Origin: Sedimentisphaerales bacterium
Lineage (GTDB): Bacteria > Planctomycetota > Phycisphaerae > Sedimentisphaerales > Anaerobacaceae
Reading direction: 5' to 3'
DNA length: 57,483 nt
Assembly: GCA_016936075.1 (NCBI GenBank)
Contig: JAFGPS010000077.1
Span: 1-57,483, forward strand
In this document: piece after piece, positions 1 through 8,074 of the stretch
How the letters are laid out: every line of letters begins with the position of its first letter
How positions within the stretch are numbered: the stretch's first letter is position 1
The notes under the pieces: generated by a model
What the model saw: only the letters and a program-made list of their open reading frames with translations
Told to the model about the DNA's origin: nothing
Database searches by the model: none
Translations under genes and position numbers: made by a program

Positions 1-471
1 CACCTTGTTTTAAGCACGTTCCACACAAACGATGCGCCCAGCGCGATAAGCAGGATGGTATACATGGGCGTTGAGCCATATTTGCTTGCTTCGACAGTCA
101 ATCTTATCATTGCCCAGCGTCTTGTGCGTCGAATTTGCGAACGATGCAAAGAGCCTGTACAGATGAGCGAAGAGCAACTCGAACGTATGAAAATCAGCCC
201 TGAAAGGGCTAAAAACGCTGTTTTATATCATGGAGCAGGCTGCAACGCATGTGCAAATACAGGCTATTACGGGCGATTGCCGATTTTCGAATTCCTTGTA
301 ATCGATGGTGAAATACGAGAAGAGTTAGTTTCCGGTGCAAAAGAATCCAGAATTCGTGAACTTTCAAGAAAAAAAGGCTATCATGGTTTATTTGAAAGTG
401 GTATAAATAGAGTCCTTGCTGGCTTGACAACTGCAGAAGAAGTACTCGGGGCAACTATTATCGAAGATTGA
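1..471 (+). CDS. PilB/GspE-type assembly ATPase, C-terminal part (5' end outside window)
   Basis: This is the last 156 codons of a secretion ATPase that powers pilus or pseudopilus assembly at the inner membrane. The frame is open from base 1, so the gene starts upstream of the window and the Met at base 55 is internal. Visible residues include the His-box region (STFHTNDA, about residues 6-12 of the visible part) and a zinc-binding tetracysteine: CERC at about 46-49 and CNAC at about 81-84. That four-Cys site is typical of GspE/PilB and absent from PilT, so this is the extension ATPase. The Walker boxes lie outside the window. It leads the pilus locus and is followed by the PilC/GspF gene. 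Whether the system is a type IV pilus or a type II secretion machine cannot be decided from this fragment, but a PilT downstream favours a pilus. Confidence 0.93.
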   Translation, partial: HLVLSTFHTNDAPSAISRMVYMGVEPYLLASTVNLIIAQRLVRRICERCKEPVQMSEEQLERMKISPERAKNAVLYHGAGCNACANTGYYGRLPIFEFLVIDGEIREELVSGAKESRIRELSRKKGYHGLFESGINRVLAGLTTAEEVLGATIIED

Positions 472-682
472 TAAATAAGGAAAAATCTGCTTTGAGATAA
501 TAAAAAATCAAAGTACTAATACGTAAATTCAAAAAAACTGATTTAAGATTTAGAAATAAAAAGAATATTTTGATATAACGATTTTGAGTAGTCTATTATT
601 ATAAAAAATGTAAAATTGGTGTTTATTATTCACCATGTAAATTATGAAAACTCAAATATTAACAAATTGACAGGATTGACCA

Positions 683-1906
683 GTGATAACATTCAGATAT
701 GTAGCTCGTGATAATACAGGTGAATTGACGGAAGGGATAACCAGAGCGGCTACCGAGACGGAAGTTTTAGGTTGGCTTCGCGACCAGGGATGTACTCCGG
801 TTACCGTCGAAACACTCGATGTTGGTGTTAAAAAGAAACTTCACCTTCCGTTTTACCAGCGTATTACATCAGGTGAATTAGCCGCTGTTTTCTGGCAGTT
901 GTCTACGATGGTCGAAGGCGGAATTACAATGGTCGAAGCACTTGAAGCCATCGCGGAAGACATCGATAACAGCAAACTCCAGCAAGTGCTCATGCAAATA
1001 CTCGAAAATTTAGAAAGAGGAGATCAGATTTCTACAGGGATGGGGGAATTTCCGAGTGTATTCAATAAACTTGTCTGCGCACTGATTCTTGCCGGTGAGA
1101 CAGGCGGAAATATAGCGATTGCATTTCAAAGAGTTGCGGAATATTATACAAATCGTGACAAACTCGCAAGAAAAATCAAAAAAGCTATGGCTTATCCGGC
1201 CTTTGTTTTTGGCTTTGTTCTCTTAATTGTGGTCGTTATTATGACACTTGTAATACCAAGATTTATAGAAATCTTCGACCAGTTTGGAGCAGGTAATTTA
1301 CCCGCTTTTACTCAGGCGTTTATGAGCTTTTATTATGTTTTTTATAATTACTGGTATTTCATTATTGCTGGTTTTTTGGGTTTGATATTTTTGTTTTATT
1401 TTCTATATACAAAAACCGAATCTTTTCACGCTTTCTGGTCCAGAATTGCACTTAAATTGCCTTTGTTTGGAAAACTTATAAAGTATGCGTTCGTATCATC
1501 ATTTTGCAAAACATCGTCGAACCTGCTTCGTGGAGGTGTACCTGTAATTGAGGTATTTGAGATATTATCGGAAATGAATGCAAATGATATAATAAAGGAT
1601 ACAGTTGACAGGGCAAAAGAAAGTATTATCGCTGGAACGAGTATATTTCTGAGCATGGCTACAACAAAATTCTTCCCAAATATGCTGATAAAAATGGTCA
1701 GAGCGGGTGAAGATAGCGGTGCTTTATGGAAAACTTTAGACAAAACGGCTGATTATTACGAAGATAAAGTCGATGCACAAATATCCGCAATGACCAACCT
1801 GCTTGAACCGTTAATGATTATTCTGGTTGGAGCAATAGTTTTGGTTGTTGTTTTAGCATTGTATATGCCAATATTCTCTATGTCAGATATTCAAAGTGGT
1901 TTATAG
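683..1906 (+). CDS. PilC/GspF inner-membrane platform protein
   Basis: A 407-residue polytopic platform protein of the type IV pilus / type II secretion assembly machine, expected to couple the cytoplasmic ATPase to pilin insertion. The length is normal for the family. Two homologous T2SSF domains are visible, roughly residues 60-190 and 265-390, with three strongly hydrophobic spans near 170-195, 220-245 and 375-400. The start is a GTG with a weak AGG-containing site upstream. The N-terminal residues (ITFRYVARDNTGE) match the usual start of GspF proteins, supporting this choice. The 211-base gap from the ATPase gene is AT-rich and shows nothing I can name. The stop codon falls inside a short TATAG-type repeat. 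Confidence 0.93.
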   Translation: MITFRYVARDNTGELTEGITRAATETEVLGWLRDQGCTPVTVETLDVGVKKKLHLPFYQRITSGELAAVFWQLSTMVEGGITMVEALEAIAEDIDNSKLQQVLMQILENLERGDQISTGMGEFPSVFNKLVCALILAGETGGNIAIAFQRVAEYYTNRDKLARKIKKAMAYPAFVFGFVLLIVVVIMTLVIPRFIEIFDQFGAGNLPAFTQAFMSFYYVFYNYWYFIIAGFLGLIFLFYFLYTKTESFHAFWSRIALKLPLFGKLIKYAFVSSFCKTSSNLLRGGVPVIEVFEILSEMNANDIIKDTVDRAKESIIAGTSIFLSMATTKFFPNMLIKMVRAGEDSGALWKTLDKTADYYEDKVDAQISAMTNLLEPLMIILVGAIVLVVVLALYMPIFSMSDIQSGL

Positions 1907-1924
1907 GGCCTATAGTGTATAGGG
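1902..1924 (+). repeat. TATAGNG heptamer cluster over the gspF stop codon
   Basis: TATAGGG, two bases, TATAGTG and TATAGGG follow each other; the first heptamer contains the stop codon of the PilC/GspF gene. The same heptamer family appears at 8081-8108 and, inverted, at 34598-34611. The CCTATA/TATAGG halves could also form a 6-bp hairpin with a 3-base loop, but no T-run follows on the plus strand. Confidence 0.45.
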
Positions 1925-2000
1925 CATAAAAAAAGTTCTAAAACAAGTGAATATTATTAAAAAAATAGTGAAAAGCATGTTAAAATAGATAAGATATTGC

Positions 2001-2030
2001 TTGACAAAGGTATGGTTGATAGTTTATAAT
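2001..2030 (+). promoter_or_regulatory. Near-consensus sigma70-type promoter for the major pseudopilin
   Basis: A perfect -35 box TTGACA (2001-2006) and a perfect -10 box TATAAT (2025-2030) are separated by 18 bases. Transcription would begin near 2037, leaving a leader of about 170 bases before the pseudopilin start at 2206. A strong separate promoter fits a major pilin, which must be made in large excess over the assembly proteins. Confidence 0.7.
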
Positions 2031-2068
2031 ATACGTCTGCAAACTAATAAAATGAAGAATCTGTGGAA

Positions 2069-2173
2069 GTGAAAAAATTATCATTTGAAATGTTATCCGC
2101 TGAAGGTGGATTAAAAATCGAAGAAATGTTTAGGCGGATGGGTACGCCGCGAGATATAAATAGTGTGTATTAG
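2069..2173 (+). CDS. Possible 34-codon leader ORF upstream of the major pseudopilin
   Basis: A GTG-started frame of 34 codons lies wholly inside the leader of the pseudopilin transcript. It overlaps the end of a 6-codon ATG frame (2052-2072, product MKNLWK) in a GTGA junction, an arrangement that could allow coupled translation. The product begins VKKLSFEMLSAEG and ends RDINSVY; I recognise no family. The Shine-Dalgarno-like GGAA lies too close to the GTG to be convincing, and an in-frame ATG at 2090 would give a 27-residue product. It could be a leader peptide, a remnant of a gene, or chance. Confidence 0.25.
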   Translation: MKKLSFEMLSAEGGLKIEEMFRRMGTPRDINSVY

Positions 2174-2205
2174 TTAAATTAAATTGTTTTGAAAGGTAAA
2201 AGATC

Positions 2206-2649
2206 ATGAGAAGTAGAAAAGGGTTTACACTTATTGAATTAATGGTTGTTATTGTTATTGTTGCTATTTTAGCAGCGGTCGTTGTTCCGATGTTAGTTAG
2301 CAGGGTTGAAAGAGCTAAAACATCAGAGGGCAAAGCTATTGCCGCTCAGATTGCAACTGCACTTCGTGCTACTGTAGCTGAACAGGGCGTTGTTACTGGT
2401 ACTACTGCTAATTTAGGTGATCCCACATATGATTCTGATGGCGCAATGACTGTTATGGGTTTGGGTTTTGGCACTGCAGAGCTTGATGGCAAATATTATC
2501 AACAGAGCGGCTCTTCTTGTACGGGTGTAGCACTTAATGGTGATGGTACATTGAACTATACTATTTTAGTGAATTCTCGCGATACTACAAAAGCTCCTGA
2601 TGTTACTATGACATGCACTTCAAATGTATCAGTCTTTAATGTGGATTAA
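2206..2649 (+). CDS. Major pseudopilin / type IV pilin (GspG/PilA-like)
   Basis: A 147-residue prepilin. The short positively charged leader (MRSRKG) is followed by FTLIELMVV, so PilD-type peptidase cleavage is expected after Gly6, with the conserved Glu at +5 of the mature protein. The hydrophobic helix spans about residues 7-30, followed by a charged segment (SRVERAKTSEGKA) typical of GspG/PilA. Two cysteines in the C-terminal half (SSCTG and MTCTS) could form a disulfide. GAAAGG at 2191-2196 is a good ribosome site, 9 bases from ATG. Its own near-consensus promoter and a terminator-like hairpin right after it suggest it is the abundant subunit. The long hydrophobic helix plus small globular C-domain are seen; the fibre role is inferred from the family. 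Confidence 0.9.
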   Translation: MRSRKGFTLIELMVVIVIVAILAAVVVPMLVSRVERAKTSEGKAIAAQIATALRATVAEQGVVTGTTANLGDPTYDSDGAMTVMGLGFGTAELDGKYYQQSGSSCTGVALNGDGTLNYTILVNSRDTTKAPDVTMTCTSNVSVFNVD

Positions 2650-2703
2650 GAAGACAGATAAATAGGAAAAGCTTTCTATTTTATAAAATTGAATAATAAG
2701 AGT

Positions 2704-2736
2704 GGGGCTTTTTATCTGTTTGGGTGAAAAAGCCCC
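2704..2736 (+). terminator. Hairpin between major and minor pilin genes, probable partial terminator
   Basis: GGGGCTTTTT (2704-2713) and AAAAAGCCCC (2727-2736) form a perfect 10-bp stem with a 13-base loop, followed by TTATATTTTTAT about eight bases later. It sits 55 bases after the major pseudopilin and 27 bases before the next gene. It could reduce read-through so that minor pilins are made at lower levels. It also argues against a GTG at 2724, inside the hairpin, as a start codon. Confidence 0.6.
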
Positions 2737-2762
2737 GCGATTATATTTTTATCAGGATACAA

Positions 2763-3227
2763 ATGCCGGTAAAGGATATACATTTCGTTAAAGGCGTGAC
2801 GCTTATCGAAGGGCTTGTCGCGATGGCGATAGTATCAATACTTGGCGTAGGAGCGCTTTCATATCAATATTTCGGTGCAAAACATTTCCGCATTGCACAC
2901 GAGGAGTTGACTGCGACACGTATAGGACAGCTTGTTATTGAAGACTGGAAGGCAAACGGCGCCATAGATATCATCAATTATGATGTGACCGAATTAGGTT
3001 TAGGTTTTGAGAAACCTGATGCCGGAGATAATAGTTACTATACCATTGGAATTGATGGCGTAAATTTACACTTGATACTTTCTTTCGATGATGTTGAAGT
3101 TGATGAAGAAGTTGGTGTTACGCTTCGTCAGATAAATGTGAAAGTGCAATGGGAAGACAGCTCAGGTAATTTATCATCCAGTAATTCTATTACACTCTCG
3201 ACTTATGCGAGGTTAGACTCGGACTAA
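2763..3227 (+). CDS. Minor pseudopilin, PilV/GspI-like (cassette 1)
   Basis: A 154-residue prepilin-like protein. After a short leader ending in VKG comes VTLIEGLVAMAIV, with the cleavage-site Gly and the Glu at +5, then a helix to about residue 36. I chose ATG 2763, preceded by CAGGA, over a GTG at 2724 that lies in a hairpin and would give an unusually long leader. The segment around residues 37-68 (YFGAKHFRIAHEEL, then IEDWKANG) is clearly related to the protein at 5603-6091 (YFSANNARIS, LEGWKGAGG). It is the first gene of a three-gene minor-pilin cassette. In the family such proteins prime assembly or cap the pseudopilus; the exact subunit is uncertain. Confidence 0.8.
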   Translation: MPVKDIHFVKGVTLIEGLVAMAIVSILGVGALSYQYFGAKHFRIAHEELTATRIGQLVIEDWKANGAIDIINYDVTELGLGFEKPDAGDNSYYTIGIDGVNLHLILSFDDVEVDEEVGVTLRQINVKVQWEDSSGNLSSSNSITLSTYARLDSD

Positions 3228-3237
3228 AAAGAACATT

Positions 3238-3885
3238 ATGAGAAAAACAAGACGAAAATTTGCCAAAGGTATTACACTTGTCGAATTGTTAATGGGAGTT
3301 ATTGTCTCACTCATAGTTTTATTTACAGCAGCTTTGCTCCTGGTTTCAGGCCATAAAGGCTGGGCCAGTACATATAAGTATGCCTATGGTAATATTCAGG
3401 TGAATGCTCTTGAAACAATGATAGCGTTCGGCAAGACCGGCAGGATGTCTAATAAATCAGAGTATGTGCTGTATAATTATGACGGCTCGACTTTCGATGG
3501 GCCCGTACTTCCATCTGACCCGACAAATCCCGTAGAAGTTGTTACCGGTAACGCAATTGAATTCAGGTATTGGGATGAGGACTTAAAAGATTCTTTCATG
3601 GATACCGATGTTACTGGAAATGCTTTTGCTCTTTTTTATGTCGATGATGAAGTGCTGAAGGTTGATCGCGGCAAAGTTGATATGTCAACAGGTAATAAAC
3701 TGCCTGCTTCAAGTACACAAATTCTTGCTGAAAATGTTCAGTCCCTTGAATTCAGTCATACTACAAATAACGCAGAAGGTGACGGAAATGGTTGTATAAA
3801 AATGGACCTTGCTCTTTATGACCCGCAGGAGGACAGGGGGATACACGTTAAAACAGCTACATTAATGCGTAATGTCTGGCCATAG
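3238..3885 (+). CDS. Minor pseudopilin, PilW/GspJ-like (cassette 1)
   Basis: A 215-residue prepilin-like protein. The basic leader MRKTRRKFAKG is followed by ITLVELLMGVIVSL, with Gly at -1 and Glu at +5, and one hydrophobic helix. Beyond it is a mixed-composition globular domain. The C-terminal segment (LAENVQSLEFS, then HVKTATLMRN) resembles the end of the protein at 6113-6664 (VASNVIGLEFS ... CGSVMHN), as do the helix and the following KxYxxxxGN region. It is 10 bases downstream of the previous gene and clearly cotranscribed. By analogy with GspJ/PilW it should be part of the tip complex. Assignment rests on gene order and the prepilin signature, not on recognisable globular motifs. Confidence 0.78.
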   Translation: MRKTRRKFAKGITLVELLMGVIVSLIVLFTAALLLVSGHKGWASTYKYAYGNIQVNALETMIAFGKTGRMSNKSEYVLYNYDGSTFDGPVLPSDPTNPVEVVTGNAIEFRYWDEDLKDSFMDTDVTGNAFALFYVDDEVLKVDRGKVDMSTGNKLPASSTQILAENVQSLEFSHTTNNAEGDGNGCIKMDLALYDPQEDRGIHVKTATLMRNVWP

Positions 3886-3909
3886 TGGCCATAGTGAAGG
3901 ATTATAAAA

Positions 3910-5595
3910 ATGAATGCTTCATATCAAAAAAATATGTACGGAAGCAGAAAAGCATTTGCGCTTGTTATGGTGCTTGTTGTTGCTATTGTACTTACTCTGC
4001 TTGGTGTTGGTTTGCTGCAAGTTTGTTATGGCGTGCGTTTGCGCTCGATGAAACTCAAGAGAGAAACAATAGCAATGTTAGCAGCCGAAGCAGGCTATGA
4101 AAAAGGTATCTTCTGGATGAGCCAGCAGGATGATGTATTGACCGGTCTTTATAATAGTGAGCCCGGCTCGGTTGGTTCTATCAGTTTTGCAGGCGGAAAA
4201 TGCGATTATGAAGTTCAGTTTTATAATTTTATAGGTTCCAGACCTATTTTTAGAATACTTTCCACTGGTACAAGCGGTCTTGCAAGTCGTGTCGTTGACG
4301 TTTATGTTATGCAGAAAATTACCGGATGGGATATGGGAAAGTGCCGCATTCCAACAGGTACATCATCCACCGGAGAGGTCAATTTTGCAAATGGCGAAAT
4401 AATAAATATACCTATACATATAAATAATCTCAAAGACAGTCCGGATAACAGGGACATTTATATTATAGGCAGTCCGCAATTTCTGGAAAAAGTCGAGATG
4501 GGTGAATCGCAAAACAATGGTTTAATTGATAAATACAGTGGATTTATGGGATTATTCGATGGTGGTATTCTTTTTGACCAGCCTGATGTCAGGATAACAG
4601 ATGAAGACGTTGTGCAGAGCAAGATTGACCGTTTTACCAACAGTACTGATCCTTCTTATATTTTTGAGCCTGAGGGAACCGCGAATCTTCCAAATCCGCA
4701 AAGCGCAGTTCAACTTGAATTTTTTGTGGAATCGGCGATAGGATATGTGCGCATAACGAATAACTGTACAGTCAGAGGAGCAAATCCCGGTATTTATGAT
4801 TATCGTATTGTATCCGGCACAGACGGAACGCAGTACGAAAAATACAATATTTATGCATATCATTATAAACCGGATGATCCAAGCAATATTATTACTGTCC
4901 CGATAGAAGATACTTATGTTAAACAGACTTTCCCAGGCTCCGGTGCGGTGAGTGATCCAGGCGGCCAGATATTTATAAATGGTAATGTTGTTATTGGAAG
5001 TGCTGATTATGACGAAATGGTTGTTAAAGGTAAGCTGACAGTAGTAGCGACCGGTACTATCTGGATTGCGGATACGATAAAAGTCAGTGAGCCGCTTCAT
5101 GGCGGTACATTCGTGCCTATAAAGAATAATGAGAGTGTTTTGGGTTTGATTTCACAGAGGGTAATTAAGGTTATTGATCCGGGGCTTTCGGATGATTTCG
5201 GTACACTTGATCCTGTTGAGGATATTATAGTCGGTAATGCAAATATGCATTCTTACGTTCCTGTTGCCAATGGTGCAAACACAACAACAAATGTTAGGTA
5301 CCTTCCTGACCCGACAATAGTAATAGCCGCGATTACAGTAGGTGGCGGCGGCTGGGGTGCTGAAAATGTCGGAAACAGAAAAGAATTTGATGGTAGTCAG
5401 GATGATTTATTGGTGATTGGCTCAATAAGCGAAGCAGTACGTGGAGTTGTGGGTATTGTTGGTACTGATGGTTTTATTAAAAAATATACTATAGATGAAA
5501 GATTGCTTGAAGGCGTTCTTCCGGGTAATATATGGTTTGGCGGTAAATATATTCCCGCTCCTGCCGGATGGCATGACTATAGAACAGATAATTAG
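3910..5595 (+). CDS. PilX/GspK-like pilus-tip protein (cassette 1)
   Basis: A 561-residue protein with an N-terminal PilX-type segment: a basic leader (YGSRKAF), a hydrophobic helix from about residue 18 to 42 and the following AAEAGYEKGIFWM stretch typical of PilX_N proteins. As in GspK, there is no Glu at the +5 position. The C-terminal part carries the pattern IGSISEAVRGVVG, then KYTIDERLLEG, which I associate with PilX-like pilus assembly proteins. The large beta-rich, Gly/Asp-rich middle is likely exposed outside the membrane. AAGGA nine bases before ATG supports the start. It completes the first minor-pilin cassette and is matched in position by 6722-8074. Adhesion or tip function is inferred. 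Confidence 0.75.
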   Translation: MNASYQKNMYGSRKAFALVMVLVVAIVLTLLGVGLLQVCYGVRLRSMKLKRETIAMLAAEAGYEKGIFWMSQQDDVLTGLYNSEPGSVGSISFAGGKCDYEVQFYNFIGSRPIFRILSTGTSGLASRVVDVYVMQKITGWDMGKCRIPTGTSSTGEVNFANGEIINIPIHINNLKDSPDNRDIYIIGSPQFLEKVEMGESQNNGLIDKYSGFMGLFDGGILFDQPDVRITDEDVVQSKIDRFTNSTDPSYIFEPEGTANLPNPQSAVQLEFFVESAIGYVRITNNCTVRGANPGIYDYRIVSGTDGTQYEKYNIYAYHYKPDDPSNIITVPIEDTYVKQTFPGSGAVSDPGGQIFINGNVVIGSADYDEMVVKGKLTVVATGTIWIADTIKVSEPLHGGTFVPIKNNESVLGLISQRVIKVIDPGLSDDFGTLDPVEDIIVGNANMHSYVPVANGANTTTNVRYLPDPTIVIAAITVGGGGWGAENVGNRKEFDGSQDDLLVIGSISEAVRGVVGIVGTDGFIKKYTIDERLLEGVLPGNIWFGGKYIPAPAGWHDYRTDN

Positions 5596-5602
5596 GCTTA
5601 AA

Positions 5603-6091
5603 ATGAAATGTATAAGAAGACAGCACAATAAAGGCTTTACGCTTATCGAGATTCTTATCTCGTTGGTGATAATTGCAGTGGCTGTAGTTGGTGCTGTAAT
5701 GTTTCGCTATTTTTCAGCCAATAATGCGCGTATATCTGATGTTCATACAGGCGCAGGACAGGTGTGCCTGCTGATTCTGGAAGGATGGAAGGGCGCTGGA
5801 GGTCATACGGACTATAATCCTAATACCGAAATAGGCCCAGAAATACAGGCAAGTTCTGATATTTCTATTGGAACGATAAGCAGCGGACAGTACCCTGTAC
5901 AATTAACAGGCGGTACGAATACTTACTATTTCGTTAGTCTGGCTTATGATGAGGACGTTGATGGAGATGGAACAGATGATTCCGGTATACGAAAGCTTAC
6001 AGTTGCAGTAACCTATTACGGCTCGGGTTCACAGAATAAAACCGGGTATGCAAAAACAGTTAAAGTCAGTGATTTTGTCAGAGTATATTAA
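5603..6091 (+). CDS. Minor pseudopilin, PilV/GspI-like (cassette 2)
   Basis: A 162-residue prepilin-like protein, counterpart of 2763-3227. MKCIRRQHNKG is the leader and FTLIEILISLVII begins the helix, with Gly at -1 and Glu at +5. The frame is open further upstream to 5495, but that would overlap the preceding gene by about 100 bases and bury the prepilin leader, so ATG 5603 is preferred; AGG in the previous stop region (TTAGGCTT) can serve as ribosome site. Related segments after the helix (YFSANNARIS, LEGWKGAGG) and the same gene order show it arose by duplication of cassette 1. The spacing of seven bases from the PilX-like gene indicates one operon. Confidence 0.8.
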   Translation: MKCIRRQHNKGFTLIEILISLVIIAVAVVGAVMFRYFSANNARISDVHTGAGQVCLLILEGWKGAGGHTDYNPNTEIGPEIQASSDISIGTISSGQYPVQLTGGTNTYYFVSLAYDEDVDGDGTDDSGIRKLTVAVTYYGSGSQNKTGYAKTVKVSDFVRVY

Positions 6092-6112
6092 TCTGCGGAT
6101 CATAGTGAAATT

Positions 6113-6664
6113 ATGCAGAGCAGGAAATACAAAAATAAAGGCATTACTCTAATAGAGCTTATGGTAACAGTAGTTATTATTGTTGTCGCCATTGTGAGTA
6201 TTAGTGGTGTTATTGCCGGTGTTCATAAAGATTACTCGAAGATGTATAAACGAGTTCATGGTAATGTTACTAACGAATCATATACAGCACGTCTTAAATT
6301 TGATCAGGTTTGCAGGCGAGGAACAGCAGGAAAAGCGTTAATTGATACATCTATTCCATCTCTTGAAATTTGGTATTATTCAGTGCCTAATGTTAATGAT
6401 GAAGCCTATCTGCCACCTGATAAATTCGCAAGATTTTATCGCAGCGACACAAATCTTATGCTTAGTACAGGAGATATCGGTTCAAGTGCTGATACAACTC
6501 AGATAGTAGCAAGTAATGTAATAGGATTAGAATTTTCATATCTCAATCCAAAGAGTGTCCAGATGGTTATGACACTAAAGGACCAAAATCATTCGAAAAC
6601 AATTACTTGCGGGTCAGTGATGCATAATCCTATTCCTATTGTGGATGAACCGGCAGAGCCGTAA
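6113..6664 (+). CDS. Minor pseudopilin, PilW/GspJ-like (cassette 2)
   Basis: A 183-residue prepilin-like protein, counterpart of 3238-3885. MQSRKYKNKG is the leader, then ITLIELMVTVVIIVV with Glu at +5. The region after the helix (HKDYSKMYKRVHGNV) aligns by eye with HKGWASTYKYAYGNI of the first-cassette protein, and the C-terminal VASNVIGLEFS motif is shared too. The ribosome site is weak (GTGAAA). It is shorter than its paralogue, mainly through loss of loop sequence in the middle. A role as a minor subunit of a second tip complex, or a tip variant, is inferred. Confidence 0.78.
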   Translation: MQSRKYKNKGITLIELMVTVVIIVVAIVSISGVIAGVHKDYSKMYKRVHGNVTNESYTARLKFDQVCRRGTAGKALIDTSIPSLEIWYYSVPNVNDEAYLPPDKFARFYRSDTNLMLSTGDIGSSADTTQIVASNVIGLEFSYLNPKSVQMVMTLKDQNHSKTITCGSVMHNPIPIVDEPAEP

Positions 6665-6721
6665 TGTTTAATCCTGATTGTAGTTAATTGTTTTCCCGCG
6701 ATTAGGAGCAGAGGTAATATT

Positions 6722-8074
6722 ATGAAAAAGAAAAGCCGAAAATTTAAAAACAAGAAATCCGGTTCTATGCTGGCTCTTGCAATGGTGATTATTCTTGTAT
6801 TGGCTTTAATTGGAATTGGCCTTATCCGATTGGGTCTTAATGCCAGAGTTCAGTCAATGAAAGATGTAACTCAGATTTCCGCACGTTCTGCTGCAGATGC
6901 CGGTATTGAACACGCTGTTCGATATATGATAGATTCATGGAATGCATCTGCAAATAAATCGGATTGGGTAGATAATCTATGGTATGATGCTGCTGTTTGG
7001 ACTAATCCTGCGATACCGGCGACCGAAGCTGGATATACCTCTCCTGTGATACAACTTGGCAGCGATACTTATGGCAAGACCGAATTCCAATACACTATAT
7101 ATAAAGGTATTAGAGAAAAAGGTTACCAGATAGTTTCAACTGGAACAGCTACATCCAGAAGTACTACGAGGACTGTACACGCAGCGGCAGTACTGAAATC
7201 ATCATATATCGGTGTTGGTGCAAAAGAAGATATATATTTGGCTCCGAATGTTCAACTCGATACGATACCGGCGGATGAAAAAATAGTAGTTCAAACTAAC
7301 GGTACTGATGATGGTATAATTACAGTTAAACCCGGTGTTACTGTTCCCGGTGATGTTGTTTGCGGACCCGGAGGAAATCCTGATGACGCTATAGATAGTA
7401 AAGGTATAATAGAAGGTCAGCAATTGGCTGCCGAAGAAGAAATAGATTTTCCGCCAATATTAGCCCCAAGTTTTACGTCTGGAACTTTTACCATAACTAC
7501 TGAACCCAATGTTGTTACTATAGGAACAGTTGATTCATCAACATCTATCCAATTGGATGATATGTATTTTGGTACAGGTGGTCTGGCGGGCGTTGATACA
7601 CTTGAAATATCAGGTAACGTAGATATATTTGTCGATGGCCAAACATATCTTACTCCAGGTACAAAAATAATTGTTGCTGATGACTCCACTTTGGATTTAT
7701 ACCTGGGAGGAAACTTCTGGGCACAACCTGGCTCTTCGATAATATATGGTGGTGAAGTAAGTACTGAAGCTGGTATTATTGAAGCTGCTTCGAATATTAG
7801 CATAAAAGGGACTGTAGATTCAGATGGAAATGTACTATGTGATGAGATTCGTTTTCAGCCTGATGGGGATTTTTACGGAACTATTTATGCCCCGGATGCT
7901 TCTATAGAATTATGGCCAAATGGTGATTTTTATGGTGCTGTTGTCGGTGGCTACGATGTTTTGATAAAACCAGGAGGAAGTTATTATTATGTACCTGCAT
8001 TGGTCAATACACAGGATTTAGAGGTTCTGTATATGGGTATAAAGTATGGTAGCTGGTGGGAAGAAGGGAATTAA
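6722..8074 (+). CDS. PilX/GspK-like pilus-tip protein (cassette 2)
   Basis: A 450-residue protein, counterpart of 3910-5595. The start is well supported by AGAGG eight bases before ATG. It has a very basic leader (MKKKSRKFKNKKSGS), a hydrophobic helix at about 16-36 and then ARSAADAGIEHAVRYM, the PilX_N hallmark; again there is no Glu at +5, as in GspK. The C-terminal third has repeated Gly/Asp-rich strands (GDFYGTIYAPDASIEL, then GDFYGAVVGG), a pattern I associate with the beta-helical C-domain of PilX-like proteins. Overall sequence differs strongly from the first-cassette member, so the two probably recognise different partners or surfaces. Last gene of the second cassette. Confidence 0.75.
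   Translation: MKKKSRKFKNKKSGSMLALAMVIILVLALIGIGLIRLGLNARVQSMKDVTQISARSAADAGIEHAVRYMIDSWNASANKSDWVDNLWYDAAVWTNPAIPATEAGYTSPVIQLGSDTYGKTEFQYTIYKGIREKGYQIVSTGTATSRSTTRTVHAAAVLKSSYIGVGAKEDIYLAPNVQLDTIPADEKIVVQTNGTDDGIITVKPGVTVPGDVVCGPGGNPDDAIDSKGIIEGQQLAAEEEIDFPPILAPSFTSGTFTITTEPNVVTIGTVDSSTSIQLDDMYFGTGGLAGVDTLEISGNVDIFVDGQTYLTPGTKIIVADDSTLDLYLGGNFWAQPGSSIIYGGEVSTEAGIIEAASNISIKGTVDSDGNVLCDEIRFQPDGDFYGTIYAPDASIELWPNGDFYGAVVGGYDVLIKPGGSYYYVPALVNTQDLEVLYMGIKYGSWWEEGN

Noticed and set aside
2724-2762. GTG start at 2724 for the first minor pilin
   Set aside because: It lies inside the perfect hairpin 2704-2736 and would give an atypical long leader; ATG 2763 has CAGGA upstream and a normal prepilin leader.
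3885-4100. Short plus-strand frame at the start of the first PilX-like gene
   Set aside because: Shifted-frame shadow of 3910-5595; Cys/Tyr-rich and without family features.
5495-5602. Longer N-terminus for the second PilV/GspI-like gene
   Set aside because: It overlaps the preceding gene by about 100 bases in another frame; ATG 5603 gives a standard prepilin leader.
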